The notes under the pieces were generated by a model. That model was not told where the DNA came from, did no database searches, and saw only the letters and a list, made by a program, of their open reading frames with translations. A DNA stretch of 64,000 nucleotides, taken from positions 17,258,527-17,322,526 of the forward strand of contig OX485808.1 of assembly GCA_950295325.1 (NCBI GenBank). Direction: 5' to 3'. Shown here one piece after another: positions 51,925 to 63,675 of the stretch. The position numbers were made by a program, and so were the translations under genes. Source of the stretch: Polytrichum commune. Taxonomy: Eukaryota > Streptophyta > Polytrichopsida > Polytrichales > Polytrichaceae. The number at the start of each line of letters is the position of its first letter. Position 1 is the first letter of the stretch.

Positions 51925-54213
51925 AAGAAATTGTGTCGAAATGAACTACCATGTGGTGGTGGTGGTTACCTCTCAGTTTGTTGCCACTTCGATTGTCACC
52001 CTCAATTTCACTGCTTGGTTGCATAAATCCACCAAAGTTGTTGAATAGAAATGTTGGACGTGGCTCCAAAATTAAAAACATCATGATTTGAAAACGTCAA
52101 GTCTTTAGTAATAAACTAAAAGTTTATTCAATGATCCATGGTAATTATAGGCCCCTTTCATTAGCTTAATGATGTGAATTCAAGCTTGCAAGTGAACAAA
52201 TGACAAGAAATTCCGTGGATAATTCAATAATTCATCACCAAAATTCACCTTAATGTGTCATTCATAAGCAAACATTCTTCTTTTTGTTGTTCCGTAAATC
52301 CGCGGTGTTCTTCGCTCCGACACTCTGCAACTTCATCACTCTTTGTCTTCACACCCTCTCTTGTGTGTCATATCTCAAGAATGAAGAAGAAAAGAAAAAA
52401 AATGAAAGATTTTTACCAAGTGAGAAGAAAGAGAATTAAACCCTTGCAAGAACTCTAATTCTTTCTTCAAATTCATACAATGAATCAAGTTATGTCTCAC
52501 TCCACCACATGAGAATCCAAAAGTGTAAATAGGGGGAAAATAACTCAAGATTTATTGTAAAAACATGCAATCTTCACCTCACACAAGTTCTCTCCATACA
52601 CTCGCTCATAAGGCTTGATTTGGCAAGAATGCCAAGCCAAGGAGGAGGCTCCTCACTTAGGAGCATCTCTCCAACTTTTAAGATTCATCCATCCAAATCT
52701 AAATGAATGAAATCCCACGGATAAGGTGCGGCCACCGACGCCGCATACCGTGACAGAATGGCCAAAAATAGCATTTTAGTGGTTGACATCAAATTTATCC
52801 TTCGTATAACTAGTTATTAGAGTTGGCACTAGTTGATTTCTTAATCATTTTACTACTGAACACTATGTATAGTAGTGGTAAATGTGTGACGTAAGTAATT
52901 TAAGCGGCCAAAAAATTACTTATAGGTCTGAAGTCATTATAATATAATGATGTTGTGAATCTTTTACAAGTAGATTGTTTTTAAGTTCTTATGTGCCAAG
53001 TGGTCATGAACTGGATAGGGGGCCAAAAAAACGCTAGAATAATTGGTTATAGTGTTTGGTCGAGTAGTCAACCTACCAAGTTGAATCATTTAGTAGGTAG
53101 TTGTTTTGAACTACATTCCTAAAGTCTTTTGGCTCTCTTAGTTCATTTGTGCGAAGATAGCTTAAAGACTGTGTATAAACTTATGAGTTTTAGATTTAAG
53201 TATGAAACATCCTAAAACTATGTGGAAGTATAGGCATACAACAATCTTTAAGAAAAGTGTTGAGAAATTGTTTTAAAGAGTAGATTCATTGTTGGTATTC
53301 TCTTATTGTTGATCTTCTTGTACGCTATCATGTTCCTAAGGGTTGACAAAGTAAGGTGTTGAAGGTGTTAGTGGAAGTGCGCATTAGATTGCTTGTGATG
53401 TATTACCTAGAAATGAATTAGAAAGTAGGTTGTAAAAACATTATTGTAGGTTGGTAGGAGGTTAGAGAAACTAGATCCAGACTCAATTTTTGAGAACCAC
53501 CTCCGGAAGTTGGCTGATATGACCAAAAACCTTAGCTAATCGGCAATATGAAAGTGGTTAGAATGACCCAAACACTCTACCATAGGTTGATGGACGGTAG
53601 GGTTAGAGGATGTTCCGAGCCTTAAACGGGAAGTTTAGGGTAGTATACGTTGAAGGAGTGCTTTAAGAATGAAGCACTAGTTTGGGAGGTGTTTTAGCAA
53701 AGCTTGGATGTGATTAGTGGTAAACTAGTTAATGGAGCAAGGAAGGAACACCCCACACTAACTTATTCACTGCACTAGCCCAACAACTAAACCGACATAG
53801 TGTAGTAACATACAAGCACAACGGTCATAGTTAATAACTAATAATATTAATAATAAAACCACCACAATATAGAAATACAGGAATGATGACCTCAAACCAA
53901 AACCTTGGAGTTAACAACCGCGCTGACACCCCTCATAGAGACACCGCACTCTGTAGTCTGAAGAATTAATCATATAGAAAAGAGCACTCACACACACACA
54001 CACACAATTATTTTGTCAAGAACGTTGCAATCAATAGCACGGAGGTGATCCCACACCAAACATTTAAGAAAATCCTACAAGATACAGTGCATGCCGGCCT
54101 CAAGTGTGCCCAAAATAAGCTGACACCACCTTCCAAGGCCAGGCCTGTCTTGGACACACCCACTTGGCACCCTCCCAAATTCCGCGGCAAGCAAAACTCC
54201 CCCCCCAATCGCA
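51925..54213. other. Spacer between the TNL gene and the pogo-like element
   Basis: No motif-bearing frame. A CA microsatellite lies at 53992-54007. Confidence 0.45.
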
Positions 54214-54596
54214 TACCGTAGGTTCATAGCTGGTCCGACACTAAATAATTCAAAAAAAAAAGTCGATTTTTTTTGGAAATTATCACTTAATGTTGTTGAA
54301 ATCCTTTGAAATCAAAGTCAACATATGACGAACTAAATTATAAATACATAAATTTATGTTCTTGATGCCGTAATAAATTAAAAGGCACCAAGTCACATCA
54401 AAAGGTACTTTGCACTTGTGAAGCACATTCCACACTAAAAACAAATGTAACAGCCTGGTCACAAACGAATCTGTAAGAGCTTCTCTATTTTGAGCATAAG
54501 CGCCTCGAAATCACAGCACAGAACTAAAGAACGCCTCGAAATCAGGGGAGCCTCGGCTGTGAGAGCTGAGGAATCTCGCAGCTCCTCCTTCAAAAC

Positions 54597-54770
54597 TCGA
54601 TCCTCCTCCTCCTCCGTAGTGTGATCCTCCTCCTCTGCAGCAGCTCAATCCAGCTCGATCCTCCTCCTCCTCCGAAGCTCGATGATCCTCCTCCTCCGCA
54701 GCTCATACTTGATCCTCCTCCTCCGCAACAGCTGGATGATCCTCCTCCTCCGCAGCTCGATCTCGCAGCC
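54597..54770 (+). repeat. Purine/pyrimidine minisatellite
   Basis: GATCCTCCTCCTCCGCAGCT-like units of about 20-36 bases are repeated six or seven times. It lies inside the pogo-like element, beyond the 3' end of its transposase gene. Confidence 0.9.
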
Positions 54771-55214
54771 ATGTACACCTGGGGTAGTACTCCGAAGTGC
54801 CGCAGATGGTAATGAATCTACGGAGGAAGGTTACACTAACCCAATGATTATTGCTTCATCTGGCTAACCTGGCTAAACTTGGACTCTGCAGATTCCAGGT
54901 CGCACTTGGGGATGTGGTATGAGCAGTACCACCGAGGTTGTATGTGGTTATAGTACTTTGTGTGAGATTTGAAGGAGATGAAACTGCTGCAGATCTAGGT
55001 GAACTTGTAGAGGTTAAAGATTGTTGTGGTTTTGATGGTGGAGGAAGAGTTATTGTTGATGTGGAGGTTCAGATTCTTATTGTTGTGGTGGTGGTGGTGG
55101 TGGGGATTTGGCCATCTGGGATATGAAGTTTGGCCCTGGAATGTGTCCGTTAGGGTTTGCACAACCTCTGCACAGCAAAAATATCATCAATGCAATCAGC
55201 CCCAAAACATTTCA

Positions 55215-56860
55215 TTAAATCCTGCAGATGTTTGTACATCGGAACCTTTCAAAAGACTTACATTTTTGTGTAGATTGAACATACATTTTTCTAGTTGCGT
55301 CCTTTAGAGATGAAACTCGAGCTCCATGTAAACGGTTGATCTCAACTGCCATGTCTAATGACTCTTGTATAATTGTTGTAATGCAAGTATCCGGCTCCAT
55401 GTCTTCTATTGTGTCGTCCTTGTTCATAACTTTTTTTATTTGAGTTGCTTCCTCCTTGAAAAGTGGTGTTGATAAATTTGCGTACAAGGCAACCTCTTGA
55501 AAATCATGTTGAAAAGCTTTAGCAATGTCACATTGTTCCCATCCAATTTGTACCATTCATTTTTTTGTGAATGCTAAGCCAAGCCTCATACAACCATGAA
55601 CATAGAATAGCTTTTAAAACACTTAGCTTAGAATCAAGCTTGATGTTTTCTTCTTCCCCTGAATCTAATTGTTGAGATATTTGATTCATGCTCCATTTGT
55701 CGTATTGGTTCCGAAAGGCATGCTTGAAAGGTCGTTGGAGGATAACATTTGCTGGCTGTAGAACACTTGTGCAGTTGGCAGGAACAAATATTGTTTTCAC
55801 TAAGGGATGAGTCAATTTCAACCATGTAAGAAATGTTGTAGAGGTATGGACGAACCAACAGTCAATCAACCAAATAAGAGGAGTATGGATGGGGAGTCCA
55901 AGAATCTCTATATGTTTGAGTATGTAGGGTTGAAGTATCTCTTCAACAAATGCCTTGCAAGAGTCAAGATAGGACCAATAGTTGCTAGTGTGTATGATGT
56001 GTCACCCAGCTTCTTCACACGTTTTCCGACCTAAGTTCGTAGGAAGTAAACTCCTACTTGTTGTTCATGTAAAAATGACTTGAAAAGGTAAGATGTTACC
56101 CGATAATGAAGATGAAACCGCTACTGTAACTTGTTTTTTGTCTTCAATTCTAATCACAGCCACATATTTAGATCATTTCTCTTCCCAAGTTTTTGTTCCA
56201 CCTGTTGGAACAAGATGGAGTCCGGTCTGATCTGTGTTTACCACTAATTTACATGGGACATTGTAACACTTAACCAAGTAGGCTATCCGTTGGGTCATCC
56301 TCAAACCTTGTAGCTCCCAATCTTTTGGTAATTTGTTTGCTGCTGTAGTAGCTTTTCTAAAATACCAATTTAACTCGTTTCTAGCAAATGCCCTCACCCA
56401 ACTAAGTGATACCTTGAATGAAATTGAGTTTTCTTGAACAAGTAGATCTGGAGCCCTCTTTTGAATAAAGGGGATGATAAGATTGCGGATTGATCTTGCA
56501 TAGAGAGGTTGTCCCGCCTTTCTATGTACATGTAGCATCTCAATGATAGCTTCATTTAATTCTTGATGATTTGATAGAATATGACAATGTTGGTTTCCTC
56601 CATGAAAATGAGAAGATCCTTCATCTACATACTTCTTGTAAACATCTTTGAGTTCTCCTGTAGATGTGAATCACTCATACATATTGTTTCTAGCAAGCTT
56701 CTCGTAAGTGCCATAGCTCTCTCCCGGTTTCTTGTACACCATCTTCAAGTCCTTGTATGCATTGTTGATGTTTCTATGTTTTCTAACAGCAACATAAATG
56801 GGATCCCAAAGAGAAGGCTCAAACCAATTGGTGTAATGACCCCTAACCTTGAGCTTTTTG
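55215..56860 (-). pseudogene. Pogo-like transposase, main part (broken)
   Basis: The minus strand reads, in order: KKLKVRGHYTNWFEPSLW at 56.85 kb, GELKDVYKKYVDEGSS, the CENP-B/Tc5-type DNA-binding part (RKAGQPLYARSIRNLI, RAFARNELNWYFRKATTAA), then the DDE core: LVVNTDQTGLHLVPTGG (first Asp), LGLPIHTPLIWLIDCWFVH (second Asp) and FVPANCTSVLQPANVILQRP, where the usual third Asp of LQPADV is Asn. A tail VLKAILCSWLYEAWLSIHKK follows. Stops occur at about 56672 (in NMYE*FT), about 56167 (in EEK*SKY) and twice near 55.95-56.08 kb. The third catalytic residue and the stops both say it is dead. Confidence 0.9.
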
Positions 56861-59800
56861 ACACATAACACACCCCAATGGCATACAATTAATGACGAAT
56901 GAAGATTTCAAATATTATTATACATTCCCCACTAAAACAATTAAAGCCGCCCTAGAACACGCACGAGTGCTCTTTTGTGAACCAACATGCCACAATCAAT
57001 GCCCAAACAATTGCCCAACACACGCCATACCAAATACCCTCAAGAACGCATACAAGATACAAAACCATCACATCCACACAAGAACTAGTAGACATAACCC
57101 ACACCCCCCGCCACCTCCACCACCGGAGTATCCAAAACCTCCCCCGCATATCCAAAAAAACCATACCCAATTTCCAATACACTCTATAATAAACGACCGT
57201 CCTCACACTTCCAAAGATAAAAACAAAATTACAAAACAATATACATCCTATCTATGCCAATGACAACTTCCAAACGGAACAAATTACAACAAATGGCTCC
57301 CACAAAGAGACTTATTCCCATGGAACAACCAAGACACCATAAATCATAACATACTACTCCTAACACGATACTACACCCAAAAACAACACAAACACTTCAC
57401 CAACATCCTACAATTAAACTTTAATGAAGGACAACTGAGAGATACAAGATACATACCCCCCTCACAGAACATACCCCTATGTCATATCCACATTAATGAA
57501 TGCAACCCCGACAATGACATCGCATGTACACAACATACCATTCAAAGCCAACATGGCGCATCACATATTTACGACAACGATGGTTGCCACTTAGTTACCA
57601 TCCCAGAACAAATATTACAATGGTTATGGGAACAATACCAAGACGCACTAACCAAAGTACATAACTTAGAACCCCCCATAAAAACATTTGAAAAAGAAGT
57701 GGCGTGGTTGTATCAAAGGTACAAATATAGAATGCCCAAAAATGATCCCCTCAAACTCGCACAATACACCCTCCCTAATGCCATCATTGAAAACATCATC
57801 AACTCCTCCACATCACCCACTCCTACTTTTCGTCACCTGTAATATGTCCTACCACGCTAAGACAATTTTTCTCCCCATTTTCCCGAGACAAAGTATTCGG
57901 ATCAATAGGAACATCATTCCAACATAAATGGATAGGGAACGGGTATGCCCATCCACATACAAAAGCAGACACACAACAAGCCCTACACTGGGCAAGACTT
58001 GCAGCCCAAAATAACCCAGATACGATTACAATACTCATAACAACCGACCCAAATTGGTACCACAACCTTCAACCTCATGTAGGCCCTTTTCCAGATTCAC
58101 ACGTCATAACACACTTTAAGGCGGACACCATTATATACGAAGAACCCACAATACCACCAGAACTACGAATTGAACCACGCACAGAAAGCCGTGACATCCG
58201 CATACTATGTATACATCACAAAACCACGTCACTCGGTCCGAAAATTTACGCACACCAAATGGGCATTATTGGCAATACCTTACAATTACCCACTACATTT
58301 AACACAATGGCGCCACCCACACCAATAAACACCCTAGTAAACCGTAGTAAGAAATGGTCCCAACTCATATACCCTCCCCCACCTACGACCCAAGTTACTA
58401 ATGTCCCCATCTTCACAAACCAAGACATATGCCTTCCCCTCAAATATCAATCATAGTTATGCTATTACACAGACAGATCATTCATCCCACCCAAAGAAAC
58501 AACCCAAGGACATTGGAAACGAGAAAAAACGGGATATGGCATATATAACCCTTTCAAAAACCTCAAAATCGCAGAAAGACTACCCGGACTCCAAAATAAA
58601 CTAAGAGCTGAACGAATGGCTATACACCATATCCTCCACCTCCTCACTACCACATATCGAAACGAACCGGCACACATCTTCACAAATTGTCTTAATGTGC
58701 TATACCTACTAAACACACAAACAAAACATCCAACCCTACATAATAGCCACCCGGACAAAAAGATACTCGAATCTATAATTGAGATGTTGCAATCCCGCTC
58801 ACAAACCACCACACTTTATAAAGTCAAAGCTCACACAAACATTAGTGGTAACGAACAAGCGGACAAATTAGCCAAAATGGGTTGTGAACTTGAACATAGA
58901 GATGCCACAACCACATATGAACATGCACACCCCACGCCATACTACCTACAGAAAGATTGGTGGCACTCAATGCAAGAAACACCAGATAAAGGCCCCATCC
59001 GACACCTTGGCAAATACATCGCTAAACATGACAAAAAACATAACCTATCCATTATAGCAACCCAAACACATCAACTACACAAGTGGCTCGACAACAAAGA
59101 TATTGACAAAACACTATCAAACGATTTTTGGAACAACCCGATTATCACATATAAACAAAAAACATGCCTATTAAAATTCAGAACCGGACAATACATGGGA
59201 CATGCTAGAAAACAACTCTTCTTCGGAAGAAATGCATACCCCTCACATACGTGCCCCATATGCAACGCACAAGAAGCAAACACATGGTTACATGTACTCC
59301 TCAAATGTAAACAACATCACATACACGCATTAATAACAAAAAGACATAACAAAGCCGTATGGGAAATACGCAAACTTCTCATCTCAAACAAAATACCAAG
59401 GTACTACACACTTATGAATGCAGGTACATATAATGAGCTCCCCCAAGAAAACACAGTACCATCATGGTTACTTCCATGCACATGTAGCACCCAAAGATGT
59501 CACTGCAACGCTAGGCTCAAACCCGACATACTATGTATACTAGGACATCCATACAATCCCCACCACCAGACGCACCTACACCGGAACTTACAGTCCAATT
59601 CATAGAATTCACATACTGTAACGATAGGTTCTCCACATAATCACTAGAAAGAAAAATCACTAAATATCAACCACTCATCAACAACATTAAAGAAAAAGGA
59701 TGGAATGTAGCCCTGCTTATAGTACTAGCATCAGGTGCCAGAGCCACAACATATATTCCTTCAATGGCAGAATTGGAGACAAAACTTAAACTCCCTACAT

Positions 59801-60163
59801 CACAAACCAGGAACACATTTAGACAAATTAACATAATCGCCACACAATATGCACATTCCATACTAACCCATAAGAGGAGGATAGAAAATAAACAACCCAT
59901 CACCGACCTTCAACACAATATATAAAAATACATCCTACACCCAACACACTCACCCCCCCCCCCCCTCCCCTAGTCCATGATTACCGGCTAACCGGTAAAA
60001 AACTACTAGTTACTCAAATAGTGTCTACTCCCTGCAAAGGGTGAAGTAGTATTACATCCAAAACCATTACCCTGGGGTATGGCCAAGGATGTCCTACGAA
60101 CAGACACTCTATTCACTCCGGCCCCTCCCTAGAGAGACCGGAGTTCTTCTTCTTCTTCTTCTT
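56861..60163 (+). mobile_element. LINE copy 2 with RNase H and PD-(D/E)XK endonuclease, nested
   Basis: A 5'-truncated non-LTR retrotransposon lacking the reverse transcriptase. In order: a proline-rich part, a segment IFLPIFPRDKVFGSIGTSF...GNGYAHPHTKAD, an RNase H domain (YYTDRSFIPP near 58460, LRAERMAI, IFTNCLNVLYLL, KVKAHTNISGNEQADKLAK), a cysteine/histidine motif (CPICNAQEANTWLHVLLKC) and CTCSTQRCHCNARLKPD, and a PD-(D/E)XK-type endonuclease (LKPDILCILG then, in another frame, VQFIEFTYCNDRF and KITKYQPLINNI). The RNase H Asp of the usual IFTDSLN is Asn. Frameshifts (near 57840, 58455, 59570) and stops (57261, after FST) mark it as dead. The 3' end has CCTGCAAAGGGTGAAGTAG and a TTC microsatellite as in copy 1. 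CTTTTTG repeats at 56854-56860 and 60164-60170 are the target duplication. Confidence 0.88.
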
Positions 60164-60170
60164 CTTTTTG

Positions 60171-60385
60171 GAAGTTGGCTCCTCTTCTTCCACTTTAGGA
60201 GTCAACAACGTTGCCTCCAATGTGCCTCGTGGCCTTCCAACTAGACGCTTCACCACTTCTACTTGCAAAGCCGCTTCCTCATCCATCTTAGTCTTTAGAG
60301 TCTCAAAATCACATGCCACTGACTGTTGCATCTCTTCTTTGGAAAGTGACATGAAAATACTACTCAAAGTCTTTGACTTTGTCAT
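60171..60385 (-). pseudogene. Pogo-like transposase, N-terminal part cut off by the LINE
   Basis: The minus strand from ATG at 60385 reads MTKSKTLSSIFMSLSKEEM, KTKMDEEAALQVEVVKR, the AT-hook-like core VGRPRGT and EEEEPTSK, then runs into the LINE tail. Removing the LINE plus one copy of its CAAAAAG duplication joins ...PTSKK to LKVRGHYTNW in one frame, matching the main part at 56860. So this is the first part of the same gene; the AT-hook fits DNA binding. Confidence 0.88.
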
Positions 60386-60823
60386 TTTGACTTGAACTAA
60401 AAGCTCAAACAAGCAAAGCAACGGGAACACTCAAAATTTCACCAAACACACTTCAAAGCCTCAAACCCTGATTAGGGTAAGTAGGTTTAGGTTAAGTTCA
60501 ACTAAGCCGTCACCTCTTCTGCAATTAGGTTAAAAAACATCAAATTTTAAGGCATTTGAATATTTTTGAGAATGAGAAAACATTCATTTGTAATAATTGA
60601 ATAAATTTCACATGTACATTCTTACTTATAGCCGATTTAAAAAAAAATTGTAGCAAAAGTTGAATTTTATTTTATTTTAATTTTTTTAGCCGAATGCAAT
60701 TTTTCCACTTTAATTAATTATTCGGCTAACATGTGTCGAACTAGCTATGAACCTACGGTATATAAGTCTTCTTTGCAATGAATCCAACAAATTATACATA
60801 ATTTATCATAGAGACACATTATA

Positions 60824-61181
60824 CCCTAAATAGCCCTATTACTATGGGCCACAATAATTTTATGAAGCCCACGCTAGTTTTCATAATGAGATTTAATGTG
60901 GATTATAATAATTTTCAACCCACAATAAACTTCTAGTAGAAAAGTAGCATGGGCCATAGTAACAATTTTCCTAGAAAATCAATGTGTTTGATTATTTTAT
61001 TTGTGTTACTTTTGTTTGATAACTAATATTCAATGTGTTGGCCGGAAGTCTTCACAAAGATTTGGGGGAAGACCCAAGGTCTTGGACCCATGTTAATTCC
61101 ACCTTGACTAGAAAATTGGTGTGGCCCACGCTAATTATTTTCACATTCATTTTCCACCCACACTAATAGGATTGTTTAGTG
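60824..61181. repeat. CACTA-ended MITE, copy 2
   Basis: The left end CCCTAAATAGCCCTATTACT and right end CACTAATAGGATTGTTTAGTG are inverted. Interior blocks GGGCCACAATAATTTT, GACCCAAGGTCTTGGACCCA and CCTTGACTAGAAAATTGGTG match the copy at 14409-14695. Confidence 0.78.
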
Positions 61182-62180
61182 TACTTATTTGATGAAGGGA
61201 ATAAAAAAGATGTTACAAGTATAACACCCGCATGTGTTACCTTTCATGGCATTCTGCAAAGCCATGCCTTTGAGGCACTATGAATGGGCCTTGGGTGGTC
61301 GCATGCATGGTGCATCCGGGCTGTTGATCCACCACAACCCATCCAAGGGCCTCAGTGGTCCTATGTGGCATGAGGCAGAGGTGGTGCTTGCCACCAAGGC
61401 GAGGTGGGGCCGTGGGCGTACAGTGGCGCGAGTCTCATGATGAGTTGCACTAAATATAGTACTTTCTTTAGTAGCCAACTTAATGGACTCATGATCCAGG
61501 CTAGGGAGATATTTTAATTCGACAACCCAAATGCACCATGCACGCGACCACACAAGACAAATTCACAACGCCTCAGTGACGTGGGCTGCCTAGAGACAAT
61601 GATGATGATGACGATGATGATGGATGCATGGGCATGTACTTGCATGGGACTCATTGGTTAAAAGCTGTGCCTCACCCAACTACCACCTACCCTCCTATTT
61701 ACTTACCTACCTACCCAGCCAGCCAGCTTCACTTTCGCTCTTGCAAATTCTCACTGCACACATCACAATCCACCCAAACCCAAACCCAAACCCACTCGCA
61801 CAACACAATCAATGCCACTCAAATCATTATGGACCCAACTTACTGCGTTTGTTGAGGCTCGATTGGGGAAGGACCTGGGTTGCAGGTTGGCAATATCCTC
61901 GTGGTATGTCTTATTTTAATGAAACAGGAAGTGGAGAAACGGGAATCCGGAAGCTGCTCAGGTGATTTGGAGGTTTTGGCATGTCGATGAGTGAGGAGAC
62001 GGTGCGACTGGAAGGATTTTCATTTTCTGGGTTCAGGTGTGTATCTGCCTTATGGGTTTGGCATGTATGGGATGCGGATGAGCGGTGCTGTATCCGTATG
62101 CGAATTTCTGGTAGCAGTGGGTGAAGGTTTTAGACTTACTGGGGTCCTGGATCTTTTTTGGGGGGGGGGGGGGGGGGTTT
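61182..62180. other. Spacer upstream of the strictosidine-synthase-like gene
   Basis: Contains a GAT microsatellite (61596-61622), an AACCC-type repeat (61776-61796) and a G-run at about 62159-62177. No supported gene. Confidence 0.45.
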
Positions 62181-63040
62181 GTTGGTGTAGAGGAGGTGGA
62201 GATCGTCGAGGTCTCTTGAATTTGTTGATGTTACGTTGGGTCAGGTATGTGCATGGGATTGGGATGTGTGAAGGAGGTTTGCTGTAACTCATCGATGTTT
62301 CTAGCAGATTGGGTTAATTTTTCTGCCATTGTTGATATAGAATGCGAAGGTCTTCAAGGTGCTAAATCCGTTTGCATTTTTTTTTGGTAGCAATGGGTTA
62401 AGGATTTAGCTCTACTGGGGGCTTGGATGTTTTGTTTTGTTTGGTTTGGTTTGGTGATCTGGAGGCGGTGGAGATCAACGTGGTCTGTTGAAATTTTTGA
62501 TGTTACGTTGGTTCAGGTTTGTGGATATGGTGGGATTGAGATGTTTGGGGATGACATTTGCTGTGACTCATAGATGTTTCTAGCAGAGGGTTGGTTTTTC
62601 TGCCATTGTAGATAACTTAGACAGAATGCGAGCGTGATCAAGGAGGATGGTACTCGCCTTTGGCGATGGCATTGTGTGGCCACATGGCACTTTCAAAGGG
62701 ATGGAGAGTGATGGAAGAGATTCTTTGGGCGGTGAGAGAGTAATGGGAGAGTTGTAATGGTTTTTTTCATTCTTTTGATTTAATTTTAATTTTCATTAAG
62801 GAAGAGGCGGTGGAGATCATCGAGGTCTCTTGAATTTGTTGATGTTGGGTCAGGTATGTGCATATAGTAGGATTGAGATGTATGGGAAGGATCATTGCTG
62901 TATATTTCTAGCAAAGGGTTAGTTTTGCAGCCATGGTTGATGGAGGATGCGAAGGTCTTCGAGGAGGACGGTTGTTTCTTTTTGGCTATGGCATGCACTT
63001 CTAAGGGATGGAGAGTGAGGAAGAAGCCTCTTTGGGTATT
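62180..63040 (+). repeat. Three tandem degenerate repeats, about 270-340 bp each
   Basis: The phrase GAGGTGGAGATCGTCGAGGT at 62192 recurs as GAGGCGGTGGAGATCAACGT at about 62461 and GAGGCGGTGGAGATCATCGA at about 62804, each followed by TTGAATTTGTTGATGTT-like sequence, GGTCAGG, and GTTTCTAGCA. Period is about 270 then 340. The array ends about 300 bases before the strictosidine-synthase-like start codon. Confidence 0.85.
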
Positions 63041-63334
63041 GGTGTGAGGTCTTTGCTGGATGCTGCCACTGCCAATTTTCTTGCAGTGGTGGATTTTCTG
63101 AGTTGTAGGGGATTTATTTCACTTGAAGCATTGGTGAGGATTTGGGCAGCATATGCTTACGAAGAGCTTTAAAAATAACTGTGGGTCTTGGCAGGGACGA
63201 GGATTAGAGCTGCCGTTCAAGCTCGACCCTCAAGCGATGAAGAAAGTGGACAGAATGCTGCGGGGGATGCAATAGAGCGAGGGAGAGAGATATAGTTTTT
63301 TTCGCACAATTCAACCAATTTTGTGAGCAACAAA

Positions 63335-63675
63335 ATGGGGCAATCACTCGCGCTGTGGGCTCTGATTGTGGCGGTGCTCGGGTGGTTTCTCGCATCCGAC
63401 CCTCTTGAGCTTTCCTCCTTGTCAGGCATCGATGACTTCCACGCGCAATATGTTGCACCACCTCCTTCCAACCCCTTGGAGAACATCACCCGGGACACGG
63501 AGAGCAGATTGCAGGCTGCACAAATCATAGGTACGGGGGAGATTTTTGGACCCGAGAGCATCGCCTTTGATTTGCAAGGCAAAGGCCCCTACACAGGTCT
63601 CAGTGATGGACGCATTGTGCGTTACGATGGACCAGAGTTGGGTTGGACCACATTTGCCACCACCAGCAAAAATCG
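63335..63675 (+). CDS. Strictosidine synthase-like protein, first exon (partial)
   Basis: This family has a six-bladed beta-propeller and includes strictosidine synthase and adipocyte plasma membrane-associated protein; most plant members are secretory or vacuolar hydrolase-like proteins of unclear substrate. The first exon begins at ATG 63335 (MGQSLALWALIVAVLGWFL), with a hydrophobic signal anchor at residues 5-20. It then has the family N-terminal pattern GTGEIFGPESIAFDLQGKGPY and GLSDGRIVRYDGPELGW (usual form GPESLAFD...GPYTGVSDGRI...GW..FA). The exon ends at CG/GTATGC two bases into a codon after KNR. No stop occurs before the donor. The rest is beyond the window or in the next exon; 63680-64000 is intron, I see no further coding. 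Confidence 0.9.

Larger units (their letters stand above)
54216..60758 (-). mobile_element. Pogo-like (Tc1/mariner superfamily) DNA transposon with nested LINE
   Basis: The left end CCGTAGGTTCATAGCTGGTC and the right end, on the minus strand, CCGTAGGTTCATAGCTAGTT are inverted copies over about 26 bases (two differences), both flanked outside by TA (54214-54215, 60759-60760). TA duplication and the enclosed pogo-type transposase define the superfamily. Without the 3.3-kb LINE the element is about 3.2 kb, a normal size for an autonomous pogo-like element. Confidence 0.92.

Noticed and set aside
54590-54812. Glycine/serine-rich (minus) and proline-rich (plus) open frames
   Set aside because: They are translations of a tandem CTCCTC minisatellite without any domain.
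56892-57263. Proline-rich gene
   Set aside because: It is part of the nested LINE's coding sequence, in frame with further LINE-like text downstream.
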